Assembly: GCA_963846925.1 (NCBI GenBank)
Contig: CAWJXW010000013.1
Location: forward strand, 133,584 to 197,583
Direction: 5' to 3'
DNA from: JAQBQB01 sp963846925
GTDB taxonomy: Bacteria > Gemmatimonadota > Gemmatimonadetes > Gemmatimonadales > Gemmatimonadaceae
DNA: 64,000 nucleotides
The translations under genes and the position numbers were made by a program. Below are positions 1-9,085 of the stretch, piece by piece; the first letter of the stretch is position 1; each line of letters starts with the position of its first letter. A model generated the notes under the pieces. The model was not told the origin of the DNA. It made no database searches and saw only the letters and a program-made list of their open reading frames with translations.

Positions 1-222
1 CCTTCCGGCGATCGGTCCGGTCACGATTCCGCCGAGTCCATATGCGCTCACGGCGAGTCCGGCGAGCGCGACTGACGTGCCGAGGTGTCTCGTCAGGTAG
101 AGGACGAGAAACGGCAGCGCCATCATCCCCGCGCGATTGACCAGCGAGGTGGCGGCGACGATCCACACCGTGCGCGGCAGGCCGCGAAGGCCCGCCCACG
201 GGTTCTTGACGGGGACCCGCAT
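1..222 (-). CDS. MFS transporter, N-terminal part (cut by window edge)
   Basis: Reading the minus strand from an ATG at 222 gives an open frame of 74 residues that runs off the left edge. It begins MRVPVKNPWAGLRGLPRT and then alternates hydrophobic stretches with short polar loops. The segment WIVAATSLVNRAGMMALPF is followed by a second hydrophobic stretch that includes AVSAYGLGGIVTGPIAG. The asparagine/arginine after the first helix and the Gly-rich second helix are typical of the first two helices of major facilitator superfamily efflux proteins. The substrate cannot be told from this fragment. The next gene is divergent (start at 357). Confidence 0.72.
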   Translation of the reverse strand, partial: MRVPVKNPWAGLRGLPRTVWIVAATSLVNRAGMMALPFLVLYLTRHLGTSVALAGLAVSAYGLGGIVTGPIAGR

Positions 223-356
223 CGAGATGGGCAAGTGGCAATGTACCCAGCGCCGACTCGCCCGAGCAATTCCGGAATGGGTGACGCGGCGACATTTTAA
301 GGCGCGCTGACGACCTCGTCGCGCGATTGCGATTCCCCTCAACCCGAACACAATCG

Positions 357-905
357 ATGACCGCCTACGGTGCGAAAGAGCTGGCCGACTCCTTCAGAAC
401 GGTCCGCCGCAACACCATCCAGATCGCGAAGGACATTCCCGAGTCGAGCTACGACTTCGTGCCGGCGCCCGGCGCGCGATCGGTGGCCGAGTCGCTCCGT
501 CACATCATTTTCGCGTCGAACTTCTACGAGGACATCCACCGCGTTCGTCGCATCACGACATTCCAGGGCTACGACTTCGGTGCGATCAGCCGAGAGACCA
601 GCGCGAAAGAGCGGCCCGCGCTCGACAAGGCGGCCACCATCGCGCTGCTCGAGTCCGAAGGTGAGCGTGTCGCTGCCTGGCTCGAGTCGATGTCACCCGA
701 GTTCCTCCACGAGACGTACACGGATCCAATGGGCCAGAACCCAAAGACCCGTCTCGAGAGCTTGATGTCGATCAAGGAGCACGAGATGCATCACCGCGGG
801 CAGCTCATGCTCATCGAGCGGCTGCTCGGCGTCGTGCCTCACCTCACCAGGCAGCGCGAAGAACGCCAGCGGGCGCGCGTGGCGGCAACCAGCGGCGCGG
901 CTTAG
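357..905 (+). CDS. DinB family metal-dependent protein
   Basis: This 182-residue protein has the DinB / YfiT-like four-helix-bundle pattern. The likely metal-binding histidines are H49 (in SLRHIIFASNF) and H142 and H146 (in KEHEMHHRGQLM), which match the family's three-His site. I chose the ATG at 357 over the upstream TTG at 327 because the family consensus begins just before the first helix (ELADSFRTVRRNTIQ). DinB-fold proteins include thiol-dependent transferases, but most members have no assigned reaction and none can be assigned here. It stands alone, 87 bases upstream of the permease gene. Confidence 0.85.
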   Translation: MTAYGAKELADSFRTVRRNTIQIAKDIPESSYDFVPAPGARSVAESLRHIIFASNFYEDIHRVRRITTFQGYDFGAISRETSAKERPALDKAATIALLESEGERVAAWLESMSPEFLHETYTDPMGQNPKTRLESLMSIKEHEMHHRGQLMLIERLLGVVPHLTRQREERQRARVAATSGAA

Positions 906-992
906 CCAAGTCGCCGAACGTGATCGGCGCGTCGGGAGAAACCCCGGCGCGCCCGCCCCGTAGGAGGAGAGTCACCCTCCGCGAGCCGTGCC

Positions 993-3467
993 GTGAAACC
1001 GTGGTCGTCGATTGCGTACGCCCTCCGCTCGCTTCGCCGCGCCCCGGGCTTCAGCGTCGCCGTCGTCGCAACGCTGACGATCGGCATCGGATCCGCGGCC
1101 GCGATATTCGCGGTCGTCGATGCAGTCCTGTTGCGGCCGCTGCCGTACGGACATCCTGAGCAGCTCGTCGGCGCTTGGCACGATCTGCCGCCTATCGGCT
1201 TGATGAAGGCGACACAGACGACGGGCACCTACTACACCTACAAGCGCCTCGCGCACACGATCACCGGCATCGCCACCTACAACAGCAGTTCGGCGAACGT
1301 GTCCGATCCGGACGGTCGGGCGCAGCCGGATCGTCTGCCCGTGGCGTGGGTGACGGCGAATCTCTTCCCGCTCCTCGAGGTCAAGCCGCGCCTGGGACGC
1401 GCTTTCACCGAGGCGGAGGACGTGAAGGACGGCCCACAGGTCGCGGTGATCAGCGAGGGACTCTGGCGGACGCGCTTCGGCGCCGACCCGAACATCGTCG
1501 GCAAGAAGATCGCGATCTTCGAACGGCCCACTGAGATCGTCGGCGTGATGCCGTCGAGTTTCACCTTCCCGAATGCCGGCACGAAGATGTGGGTGCCGCA
1601 GCGGCTCGACCCGAAAGATCCATATCCGGGTGGTTTCAACCGCTCGGCGATCGCGCGGCTCAAGCCGGGCGTGTCGGTGGCAGAGGCCCAGCGAGACTTC
1701 GCTTCCGTGCTCCCGCGCATGGTGGACATGTTCCCGACCGTCGCGCCGGGCGTGACGACCCAGCTTCTCATGGACCAGGCGAAGCCGCGTCCGCGACTCT
1801 ACCCATTGCGCGACGACATCATCGGCGATGCATCGAAAACGCTGTGGATGGTCGCCGCCGCCGCATTGCTCGTCCTGCTCGTGACCTGCGCGAACGTCGC
1901 GAATCTTCTTCTCGTCCGCGCCGACGGCCGTCACCGCGAGCTCTCGGTTCGCGCCGCGCTCGGCGCGGGCCGCGGTCGCGTCGTCGCGCATTTTCTGACG
2001 GAGGCAGGGGTTCTCGCCGCCATCTCGGCCGCCCTCGGCCTCGTCGTCGCAACGTTCGCGTTGCGCGCGCTCGTCGAGGCAGGCCCAGCTCAGCTTCCCA
2101 GGTTGTCGGAAGTGGGAATGGACTGGCAAGTCGCGGCGTTCACGCTCGTCGTCACCGCGATTGTCGCGGTGGCGTGCAGCGCGATTCCCGCCATTCGCTT
2201 TTTGCGCGGCGACGCGCTCTCCGGTCTGCGCGAAGGCGGCCGCGGGGGGACCGCTGGAGCGTCGCGGCAGCGCGCGCGCGGCATCCTCGTCGCGGCGCAG
2301 ATGGCGCTCGCGCTCGTCGCGCTCGTCGCGTCCGGTCTTCTTCTGAGAAGCTTCGAGCGGTTGCACGCCGTGCAGCCCGGCTTCAAACCCGATGGCGTGG
2401 CCACAGTGTGGGTCTCGCTTCCCCAGCTTCGATACAAGAACGACACGGCAGTCGTGCGTTTTTACGCCAACCTCGCCGAGCGCGCGAAGCATTTGCCGGG
2501 GGTGACGGCGTTCGGCGTTTCGTCGCGGCTTCCGCTGCAAAACGGCGACATGGATCAGGACCCGCTGCTCGTCGAGGGGCAGTGGGATCCGTCCAAGAAA
2601 CTCGGCTCGCTCCAGCTCTACAGCATCGCCGATGCGGGCTACTTCACGGCGATGGGCATGCAGCTCGTCGCGGGACGGATGTTCGGTCGCATGGAGCAGC
2701 AGCGCGGCGACGAGTCGATCATCAGCACGGAGACCGCGAAGTTGATGTTCGGCGACTCGACCGGAGCGTCGGCACTCGGCAAGCGGTACCAGGTCCTTCC
2801 CAAGGGTGTGTATCACACGGTCATCGGCGTGGTGCGTTCGGCGCGCGACACGTCGCTGTTCGCGCCGCCGACGCCCGCCGTCTACATGCCCGAGTCGGTC
2901 TCGCCCGACACGCTGTACGGCCCCGGATGGAAGATGGCGCTCGTCGCGCGAACGACAGGCGACGTCGCCGCGACGACGCGATCCCTCCAGCAAGTCGTCC
3001 ACGAGCTCGACCCGGCGCTCCCGACCTTCGACGCACGATCGATGGAGACGACCGTGAGCGAATCGCTCGCGCGACTCTCGTTCACGATGATCATGCTCGG
3101 CGTCGCCGCGGCCGTGACGCTGGCCCTCGGTGTCGTCGGACTGTACGGCGTGATCGCGTACATCGTGACGCTGCGCACACGCGAGCTCGGCGTGCGCATC
3201 GCGCTGGGCGCGCAGCCCGGCTCGGTGGCGGTGATGGTCGCGCGGCAAGGACTCGCGCTCAGCGCATTGGGGATCGTCGCCGGTGTCGCGCTGCTCGCGG
3301 TGGTCGGACGATTCGTGCGGTCGTTCCTCTTCGAGGTGGCGCCGATGGATCCACTCACGATCGGCGCCTCGACCGTGCTTCTCGCGCTGTTCGCGCTGCT
3401 CGCCAGCTGGATTCCGGCGCGCCGCGCGTCGATGGTCGATCCGACCGAAGCGTTGCGCTCGGACTGA
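993..3467 (+). CDS. ADOP-type ABC transporter permease (MacB/FtsX fold)
   Basis: This 824-residue membrane protein starts at GTG 993, after a purine-rich stretch (taggaggagag). Its layout is that of acidobacterial-type duplicated orphan permeases. One N-terminal helix (about residues 18-42, with LTIGIGSAAAIFAVVDAVLL) is followed by a large MacB-like periplasmic domain. A first FtsX block begins near residue 284 (CANVANLLLVRADGRHRELS), then comes a second periplasmic domain, and a second FtsX block begins near residue 695 (GLYGVIAYIVTLRTRELGVR). The C-terminus has the usual PARRASMVDPTEALR. No ATPase gene is adjacent, as is normal for this group, so the energy source and substrate are unknown. 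Unlike three of its paralogues here, it lacks the N-terminal cytoplasmic extension and has no PadR partner. Confidence 0.9.
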   Translation: MKPWSSIAYALRSLRRAPGFSVAVVATLTIGIGSAAAIFAVVDAVLLRPLPYGHPEQLVGAWHDLPPIGLMKATQTTGTYYTYKRLAHTITGIATYNSSSANVSDPDGRAQPDRLPVAWVTANLFPLLEVKPRLGRAFTEAEDVKDGPQVAVISEGLWRTRFGADPNIVGKKIAIFERPTEIVGVMPSSFTFPNAGTKMWVPQRLDPKDPYPGGFNRSAIARLKPGVSVAEAQRDFASVLPRMVDMFPTVAPGVTTQLLMDQAKPRPRLYPLRDDIIGDASKTLWMVAAAALLVLLVTCANVANLLLVRADGRHRELSVRAALGAGRGRVVAHFLTEAGVLAAISAALGLVVATFALRALVEAGPAQLPRLSEVGMDWQVAAFTLVVTAIVAVACSAIPAIRFLRGDALSGLREGGRGGTAGASRQRARGILVAAQMALALVALVASGLLLRSFERLHAVQPGFKPDGVATVWVSLPQLRYKNDTAVVRFYANLAERAKHLPGVTAFGVSSRLPLQNGDMDQDPLLVEGQWDPSKKLGSLQLYSIADAGYFTAMGMQLVAGRMFGRMEQQRGDESIISTETAKLMFGDSTGASALGKRYQVLPKGVYHTVIGVVRSARDTSLFAPPTPAVYMPESVSPDTLYGPGWKMALVARTTGDVAATTRSLQQVVHELDPALPTFDARSMETTVSESLARLSFTMIMLGVAAAVTLALGVVGLYGVIAYIVTLRTRELGVRIALGAQPGSVAVMVARQGLALSALGIVAGVALLAVVGRFVRSFLFEVAPMDPLTIGASTVLLALFALLASWIPARRASMVDPTEALRSD

Positions 3468-3510
3468 GAGCGGCGCCGGGGTTGGACTCCCCTGCGCCCG
3501 CCCTGATATT

Positions 3511-3529
3511 CCAGAAGCCAAGCTTCTGG
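3511..3529 (+). terminator. Hairpin between permease and MscS genes (possible terminator)
   Basis: A perfect 8-bp stem (CCAGAAGC / GCTTCTGG) with a 3-base loop lies 44 bases after the permease stop and 14 bases before the MscS start. It is followed by TCTATCCCATCCC and not by a clear T-tract, so it is at best a weak intrinsic terminator. It could also affect translation initiation of the next gene. Confidence 0.35.
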
Positions 3530-3542
3530 TCTATCCCATCCC

Positions 3543-5324
3543 ATGCGGTTCAGGCAGAACACCTTCCTCCTCCTCGTCGTCGCCGCGCTCGTCGCGGTGA
3601 CGATCGGGATTTTCCGGACCAATCAAAGGCCGGCCGTACAGGCCCGCGCCACTCGCCGCTCGCTCGGCGTCGATCAGAGCTCGCTCATCACGGCGGAGCA
3701 GCTGGTGCGCCTTCCGACGACGCCGGAGGAGCGGACGTTCGCCTCCGACGCGCTGAGGCTCGCCGACCAGGAAATGGATCTGGCGTTTGCCCAGGCCGTG
3801 CGGCGGGCGTCGACTCAGCAGCCGGCGAAGTCCGCGGAGGTCACGCAGCTCAACGACCAACTCCGGCACGCGCTCGCCGCGGCCGCCGCGGATCAGGCGC
3901 AAGTCACCGAGCTCACGGCGGCTGTCGCCAAGGCTGCACCGTCGGCCGTGCAAGGGCTGACGGATCGGCTCGAGCTGGCGAAGGCGCAGTTGGCGCTCGA
4001 CCAGGACGAGGTCGATGACGCACGGGGGGATTTGCAGCGTGCGGGCGGCGACCCTCAAGGACGCATTCAGTCGATCGTCGCCGAACACGAGGCCGCCTCA
4101 CGCGCATCGGACAGCACGCGCATCGTCATCACACGCGCCCCGGCGGTGCACGGCATGCTCGGCGCCGCCGACGCGGTGTTCACTCTGCGCGACAAGGTCG
4201 GGCAGCTCGACGCGGCGAAGCGCGCGGCCGATTCGCTCGCCGGTGTGTTCAAGCAGCGGCACGACAGCATCGAGGCGCGCGCCGCCCGCGTGGTGGATAG
4301 CGCCAACGCGCACCTGACGCACGATTCGTCGGCGGCGCTGCTCGAGCTCACGCGCAGTCGCGCGGCAAGCGAAAAGAGGCGCGCGACCCTCGATCAGCGC
4401 ATGGACAACCAGTCCCGACTTTCCGACACCTACGCCGGGTGGAGCACGGTCGTGTCGTCGCAGGCGCGCGCGATGTTCAACCAGGTGCTGCGCGGCGCGG
4501 CGACGATTCTCTCGATCATTCTCGTGGGGATGCTGCTAGCGCGCTGGTTCGAGCACCTGGCGCGCGCGCGCGGCACGGACCATCGCCGGGCGCAGACGCT
4601 GTACATGATCGCCCGCGCGTCGCTGCAGGTCATCGGCGTGCTGCTGATTCTTCTCATCGTCTTCGGTCCACCCAACGACGTCGGCACGGTCGTTGGCCTG
4701 GCCGCCGCCGGACTCTCCGTCGCCCTCAAGGACTTCATCGTCGGCTTCCTTGGCTGGTTCGTGCTCATGGGGAAGAACGGCATCCGTGTCGGCGACCAGG
4801 TCGAGATCAACGGCGTGACCGGCGAGGTCGTCGAGATCGGCATGTTCTACACGGTGCTGCTCGAGACCGGCGCATGGTCCGAGTCGAACCCGACCGGCCG
4901 CCGCGTCACGTTCAACAACAGCTTCGCCATCGAAGGACACTACTTCAACTTCTCGACGTCCGGGCGCTGGATGTGGGACGAAGTCCGCATCCAGGTCGCC
5001 CAGGGCCGCGACCCGTACGCCATCGCCGCGGCTCTCGAGGCGCAGATCGAGGCCGCGACGGCCGAGAGCGCGCGCCTGGCCGAGGAGGAGTGGAGCGTGG
5101 CGCGCCGGTCGCCGCACGCCTCGGCGATCGCGGCCGCGCCGTCGATCAGCATTCGGCCGGCGTCGAGCGGTTTCGAGATCGTCGCGCGCTACATCACGCA
5201 GGCCTCCGAGCGCGACGGTCTTCGCGCCCGTCTCTACCAGACCGCGATCGAGCTGCTCGGGGCGAAAGACTCGGGACCGAAGTACGGCGCCGGCGCGCCG
5301 CAGTCGGCCGCGCCGACGCGCTGA
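3543..5324 (+). CDS. Mechanosensitive ion channel, MscS family, with long coiled-coil N-terminus
   Basis: This 593-residue protein starts at ATG 3543 with a hydrophobic signal or anchor segment (residues 6-24). Residues of about 50-300 are rich in Ala, Asp, Gln and Arg heptads with no membrane segment, which suggests a long extracytoplasmic coiled coil. Three membrane helices follow (about 312-335, 352-372 and 379-408). The last contains AAAGLSVALKDFIVGFLG, which matches the pore-lining TM3 of MscS, and the conserved beta domain follows (GIRVGDQVEINGVTGEVVEI, near 412). It is probably an inner-membrane tension-gated channel for osmotic downshock. The coiled-coil extension recalls large MscS relatives, but no specific function can be assigned to it. 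Confidence 0.88.
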   Translation: MRFRQNTFLLLVVAALVAVTIGIFRTNQRPAVQARATRRSLGVDQSSLITAEQLVRLPTTPEERTFASDALRLADQEMDLAFAQAVRRASTQQPAKSAEVTQLNDQLRHALAAAAADQAQVTELTAAVAKAAPSAVQGLTDRLELAKAQLALDQDEVDDARGDLQRAGGDPQGRIQSIVAEHEAASRASDSTRIVITRAPAVHGMLGAADAVFTLRDKVGQLDAAKRAADSLAGVFKQRHDSIEARAARVVDSANAHLTHDSSAALLELTRSRAASEKRRATLDQRMDNQSRLSDTYAGWSTVVSSQARAMFNQVLRGAATILSIILVGMLLARWFEHLARARGTDHRRAQTLYMIARASLQVIGVLLILLIVFGPPNDVGTVVGLAAAGLSVALKDFIVGFLGWFVLMGKNGIRVGDQVEINGVTGEVVEIGMFYTVLLETGAWSESNPTGRRVTFNNSFAIEGHYFNFSTSGRWMWDEVRIQVAQGRDPYAIAAALEAQIEAATAESARLAEEEWSVARRSPHASAIAAAPSISIRPASSGFEIVARYITQASERDGLRARLYQTAIELLGAKDSGPKYGAGAPQSAAPTR

Positions 5325-5393
5325 TCGGCGGCCTCGCGGCCACGATCGCCTAGGCTTCGGCCGGACCGATCGCAGGTTGAGCACGGGTGTCAT

Positions 5394-5972
5394 ATGACGA
5401 GCGGGTCGACGACACTCATCTCCAGCATGACAGCGATCGAGCCTCGGCCCGTGGTGGCGGAACGCTCCGCGTTGGAAAGCGACTTGGAGAGTCTGCACGC
5501 CGAGAGCTGGGGATGGGCCCTCTCGTGTTGCGCGCGCGATCGCGACTTGGCGGAGGATGTTCTCCAGACGGCGTACCTTCGCATCGTTTCGGGGCGTGCG
5601 CGCTTCAGCGGCAAATCGAGCTTCAAGACCTGGGTTTTCGGCGTGATTCGTATGATTGCACGGTCGGAAAAGCGAAGAGCGTGGCAGTGGAGCAGCCGAC
5701 ATCGACGTAGCGATGCGGCTCTCGACGTTCCGGACTCGGCGAGTCGAGCCGATGCGGACCTCGAAGACGCCGAGCGTGCCGAAAGGTTGACGCGCGCCTT
5801 GGCTCGCCTGTCGGATCGCCAGCGCGAAGTCCTCCAGCTCGCGTTCTATCACGATCTCACGATCGAGGACGCCGCGCGCGTCATGGAAGTGTCGGTGGGT
5901 TCGGCGCGAACGCACTATGACCGCGGCAAGAAGGCCCTCGCACGACTGCTCGCCTCGGAGGAAACACGCTGA
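5394..5972 (+). CDS. RNA polymerase ECF sigma factor
   Basis: This 192-residue protein has region 2 at about residues 30-95 (ARDRDLAEDVLQTAYLRIV and FKTWVFGVIRMIARSEKRR). Region 4 is at about 135-185 (LSDRQREVLQLAFYHDLTIE and a helix-turn-helix in VSVGSARTHYDRGKKALARL). The start may be ATG 5394 or the in-frame ATG at 5427. Its stop codon overlaps the ATG of the next gene (TGATG), so it is translationally coupled to the anti-sigma-like protein. It heads a three-gene set with that protein and a Spy-like periplasmic protein, which suggests control of an envelope-stress response. Confidence 0.88.
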   Translation: MTSGSTTLISSMTAIEPRPVVAERSALESDLESLHAESWGWALSCCARDRDLAEDVLQTAYLRIVSGRARFSGKSSFKTWVFGVIRMIARSEKRRAWQWSSRHRRSDAALDVPDSASRADADLEDAERAERLTRALARLSDRQREVLQLAFYHDLTIEDAARVMEVSVGSARTHYDRGKKALARLLASEETR

Positions 5973-6329
5973 TGCGCGCCGACGACGAGCTTCGCGCCCG
6001 GTTCGGAGAGCTTCGACGCGTGGACGGCGCGCGTACACCCGGAGTTTCCGGCCGTCGTCGATCGAGCCGGAGCCGAGCGTGCGAAGGCGGTCCCGGATCG
6101 ATTGCCAGTCGTGTGGCTCGCCGCCGCGGCTGCGGTCGTCGTCGGTCTCGTCGCCACGCAACGACTCCGCGCGACGAACGACGCGGCCGCGCAATCGGTC
6201 ACCACCTGGCAGTCGCCGACCAGCAGTCTTGTTCCCGCGAGCGGGCGAGCCGTGCTCTCGCCGTCCCCGCTTCTCTCGTCCGTTCTCGACGGCGCGACGT
6301 CGTCAGCGCTTTGGCGCAAAGGAGATTGA
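5972..6329 (+). CDS. Anti-sigma-factor-like single-pass membrane protein, frameshifted
   Basis: The frame opened by the ATG at 5972 reads MRADDELRARFGELRRVDGA and then loses coherence. A second frame entered at about 6040 continues naturally as PEFPAVVDRAGAERAKAV, a membrane helix (LPVVWLAAAAAVVVGLVA) and a Ser/Thr-rich tail that stops at 6327-6329. Removing one base from the CCC run at 6038-6040 joins them into one protein of about 118 residues. A short acidic/basic head, a single helix and the position directly after an ECF sigma gene fit a small anti-sigma factor, but no zinc motif is visible. The shift may be a sequencing error or a real mutation that would free the sigma factor. Confidence 0.6.
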
Positions 6330-6331
6330 GC

Positions 6332-6932
6332 ATGCGCACGACCTTCGTCCCATTCGCGTTCGTGCTCGTGTCGAGTACGGCGCTGGCCCAGCAGCCGGTC
6401 CCGGCTCGGCCCGCGACGCCCCAGCCTTCGGTGGCGGTCTGTCCGATCTATGTGGTCGACGGCAGGCCGGTCACGCCGTCGCCGAGCCGATTGCGTTCCC
6501 GTGCCGCCGCCCGCCTCGCGCGGCACCCCGCCGGATTGGACAGTGCCGGTCACTCCGCCGCCTGCCGCCGACCCTCTCGCGCGCTTTCTCTATCCGCCCG
6601 AGCTGGTCATGAGCCATCAGGAAGCGATCGCTCTGACCGACAAGCAACGCTCGGCGATTCAGGACGCCGTCAAGGACGCGCAGTCCAAGGTCGTCGATCT
6701 ACAGTTCAAGATGAGCGCGGAGGTCGAGAAGCTGCAGCGTCTCATTCAGGCCGCGTCCCCCGACGAGCCGAAGGTCCTGGACGAGGTCAATCGCGTGCTG
6801 ACTCTCGAGCGCGACATGAAGGTCGCGCAGATGACGCTCATGGTGCGCATCAAGAGCCAGCTGACCGAGCGCCAACAGGGGTTGCTCGATCAGATGCGCG
6901 GCGGCCAGCCTCCCAAACCCGCGAAGGAGTGA
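6332..6932 (+). CDS. Spy/CpxP-like periplasmic protein, frameshifted
   Basis: From ATG 6332 the sequence encodes a signal peptide (MRTTFVPFAFVLVSSTALAQ) and a Pro-rich linker. At about 6485 one extra base moves the frame. The continuation reads ADCVPVPPPASRGTPPDW and then a helical domain (ELVMSHQEAIALTDKQRSAI, LQFKMSAEVEKLQRLI, LTERQQGLLDQMR). The L-T-x-x-Q pattern (LTDKQ, LTERQ) is the mark of the Spy/CpxP/Zra family of periplasmic chaperones or metal sensors. The restored length is about 199 residues. It sits two bases after the anti-sigma-like gene and is probably part of its regulon. The C-terminal half alone is an open frame and would be annotated separately by an automatic caller. Confidence 0.65.
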
Positions 6933-6955
6933 GCTGCGGCGGGGCCGACGCGACG

Positions 6956-7279
6956 CTAGTGCGGCGTGATGACCGACGACGGCAGCGCGGACGGCAGCGC
7001 GGATGGCCGCGGAGCGTCGTGACGGTCGGCGAGGATGCGCGCCGTAAAGCGCTGCGCCTCGGAGATTCGCTCGACCTCGATGGCGAGTGAATCGAGCGCG
7101 TCCATCACCCGTGAATTCGGGTCCTTCATCTCGCCGCGGAGCTGCTGGGTGAGCATCATCCGGTCGAGCATCGTCTCGGCTCGCTGAGCGCGCTTGAGGG
7201 CCATGATCCACAGCGTTCCCAGCAGGATGGAAATCGGCCCGCACGCCAGGCCGAGCATGAGGACAATGTCCTTCAACAT
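6956..7279 (-). CDS. Small single-pass membrane protein of unknown function
   Basis: This protein of 107 residues has one N-terminal helix (LMLGLACGPISILLGTLWIM) followed by a basic, helical cytoplasmic region (LKRAQRAETMLDRMMLTQQL) and a Pro/Ser-rich tail. GC3 is high and coherent in this frame, and no competing frame covers the region. It is transcribed toward the sigma operon, ending 23 bases from the Spy-like gene. I do not recognise a named family. The layout resembles small envelope proteins with a membrane anchor and coiled-coil tail. Confidence 0.6.
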   Translation of the reverse strand: MLKDIVLMLGLACGPISILLGTLWIMALKRAQRAETMLDRMMLTQQLRGEMKDPNSRVMDALDSLAIEVERISEAQRFTARILADRHDAPRPSALPSALPSSVITPH

Positions 7280-7433
7280 TGATCTCTCCGTTGGAGTTCG
7301 CAGCCGAGCGCGAGTCGCTGACGCCTCTACGAAAGCGCCGGACGGACGGTTTCGCCAGCGCTCCCGCGGAGCGCCGGCTCCCCGCCCGCCGTCGTCCTTC
7401 CGTCACTCGGGGTCGCCGCTCATACTAGCCCCC

Positions 7434-8264
7434 ATGGACTATCGAACCATTCAGGTCACGCCGTGCTCGCCAGTGATCGGAGCCGAGATTCGCGGCGTGG
7501 ACCTCAGACAGCCTCTGTCCGACGACCAGTGGAGCGAGGTGCGCGACGCGTTTCACCGCTATTCGGTCGTCTTCTTCCGCGACCAGCAGGCGATGACCCC
7601 GGAGCAGCACGTGGTCTTCGGCAAACGATTCGGCGCCTTGCACATCCACCCCGCCGCGCCGCACCTCGAGGGACACCCCGAGGTGTTCGTCATCCACGCG
7701 CACAAGGACTCGAAGATCGCCAACGGCGAGTTCTGGCATTCGGACGTCTCGTGCGACACCGAGCCGCCGCTGGGCTCGATCCTCCAGATCCATCTGCTCC
7801 CGCCGTCCGGCGGCGACACGCTCTTCGCGAGCATGTACGCGGCGTACGATGACCTCTCGCCTCGGATGAAGCAGTATCTCGAGGGTCTCAACGCGGTGCA
7901 CGAGTCCGAGCACATCTATCGCGGACGCTACTCCGACCGAGGGGTGAGCGACGCCGGCAAGGTCTACCCGACCGCGGTCCACCCGATCATCCGCACCCAC
8001 GTCGACACCGGAAAGAAATCGCTCTTCGTGAACCGGACCTTCACGACGCGCATCGAGGGGCTGCCGGAGGACGAAAGCAAAGCCGTTCTACAATTCTTGT
8101 TCAACCACGCCGAGAGCCCGTGGTACCAGACGCGCTTCAGTTGGCGCACGAACGACGTCGCGATGTGGGACAATCGGTGCACGCAGCACATGGCGATTTG
8201 GGATTACTGGCCGAACGAGCGAAAGGGAAATCGGGTCACGGTGAAGGGAGAAAGGCCGGCCTGA
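7434..8264 (+). CDS. TauD/TfdA-family Fe(II)/2-oxoglutarate dioxygenase
   Basis: This 276-residue enzyme starts at ATG 7434, which gives the usual family N-terminus (TIQVTPCSPVIGAEIRGVDL). The metal triad is visible as H102 and D104 (EFWHSDVSCD) and H252 (CTQHMAIWDY). R248 (WDNRCTQH) and R263/R267 are candidates for binding the 2-oxoglutarate carboxylate. The family oxidises alpha to a sulfonate, aryloxy-acetate or similar group, using O2 and 2-oxoglutarate in the cytoplasm. Without sulfonate-transport genes nearby the substrate is open. The open frame extends upstream to 7194 but that part overlaps the divergent small membrane protein and is unlikely to be coding. Confidence 0.9.
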   Translation: MDYRTIQVTPCSPVIGAEIRGVDLRQPLSDDQWSEVRDAFHRYSVVFFRDQQAMTPEQHVVFGKRFGALHIHPAAPHLEGHPEVFVIHAHKDSKIANGEFWHSDVSCDTEPPLGSILQIHLLPPSGGDTLFASMYAAYDDLSPRMKQYLEGLNAVHESEHIYRGRYSDRGVSDAGKVYPTAVHPIIRTHVDTGKKSLFVNRTFTTRIEGLPEDESKAVLQFLFNHAESPWYQTRFSWRTNDVAMWDNRCTQHMAIWDYWPNERKGNRVTVKGERPA

Positions 8265-8271
8265 GGCCGGC
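8255..8271 (+). terminator. GC hairpin spanning the dioxygenase stop codon
   Basis: A 7-bp perfect stem (GCCGGCC / GGCCGGC) closes a 3-base loop that is the TGA stop codon of the dioxygenase gene. There is no T-tract, so it may slow or uncouple translation and transcription at the boundary more than act as a classical terminator. The next gene starts 17 bases later. Confidence 0.3.
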
Positions 8272-8287
8272 AACGAGGGGAGACCGC

Positions 8288-9085
8288 ATGCGAATCGGGC
8301 TGGCTGCCGCCCTCACGATGTCGAGTCTCGCGTCGATCGGCGCGCAGGTCCACACAGCCGGAATGTGGGTCGACAGCATCAACGCGCCGGCGTTTCAACT
8401 TGGCGTATCCGGGAGTGACGCGGACCTCGTTCGCGTCATGCTTCGTGCCGGTTCGTCGATCAGGGAGATCCAGGCGTCTGGGGAAGAAGTCATGCACTTC
8501 GGCGACTCGGCCGCCGTCATTCTGACGATGACGCCACGGTCAACGGGCGTCGCGTATTCGATCGTTGGTGCAAAAATGCGGCTGACGTATGGTGTCGTGG
8601 ACCGGCGAGAGGTGGTGCGCCTTCACGTCGGCGGCGACAGCGGGATCGACGTTCAGCCGACGAAGTACGACGCCATGCGCATCGTTGGCATCCTGCGTGG
8701 CGCGGCGTTCTGGGCGATCGAAGAGCATCGCGTCGCTCCGCACCTGCGGGATCCCTACCCGCCCACACCCGGCGCCGGTCACGACACGTACTTCGAAAAC
8801 CAAGTTGAGCGCGCCGCGGCGCTCCGGCCCGGGAGTCGGGCACCCACATACCCGCCGCTCCTGCGTTCGGCAAACGTGGAAGGCGATGTGCTCGTGCAGT
8901 TCGTGGTCGACACGCTCGGTCGAGTCGACTCGACGACGTTCCACGTTCTCAAATCAACGCACGATCTGTTCACCCTCGCTGTGAAAGACGTCGCATTCCG
9001 ATACAAGTTCAGGCCCGCGGAGCTCGGCGGCCGCAAAGTGAAACAGCTGGTGCAAATGCCATTTGACTTCCGGGTGTCGCCATGA
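8288..9085 (+). CDS. Secreted protein with TonB C-terminal-like domain
   Basis: This 265-residue protein starts at ATG 8288 with a short signal peptide (MRIGLAAALTMSSLASIGAQ). The C-terminal 70 residues (NVEGDVLVQFVVDTLGRVDS, then FRPAELGGRKVKQLVQMPFD) follow the TonB_C pattern of a beta-alpha-beta unit with a P-P-x-L entry (YPPLLRSANVEG). It has no TM anchor plus Pro-rich spacer, so it is probably a periplasmic TonB-like domain protein and not a classical energy transducer. Its stop overlaps the ATG of the esterase gene (ATGA), so the two are co-translated. Confidence 0.78.
   Translation: MRIGLAAALTMSSLASIGAQVHTAGMWVDSINAPAFQLGVSGSDADLVRVMLRAGSSIREIQASGEEVMHFGDSAAVILTMTPRSTGVAYSIVGAKMRLTYGVVDRREVVRLHVGGDSGIDVQPTKYDAMRIVGILRGAAFWAIEEHRVAPHLRDPYPPTPGAGHDTYFENQVERAAALRPGSRAPTYPPLLRSANVEGDVLVQFVVDTLGRVDSTTFHVLKSTHDLFTLAVKDVAFRYKFRPAELGGRKVKQLVQMPFDFRVSP

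Noticed and set aside
972..4018. Very long open frames on both strands (849 residues minus at 972-3521, 809 residues plus at 1589-4018)
   Set aside because: They are shadows of the permease and MscS genes in high-GC DNA: rich in Arg, Ala and Gly, no domains, and they overlap well-supported genes.
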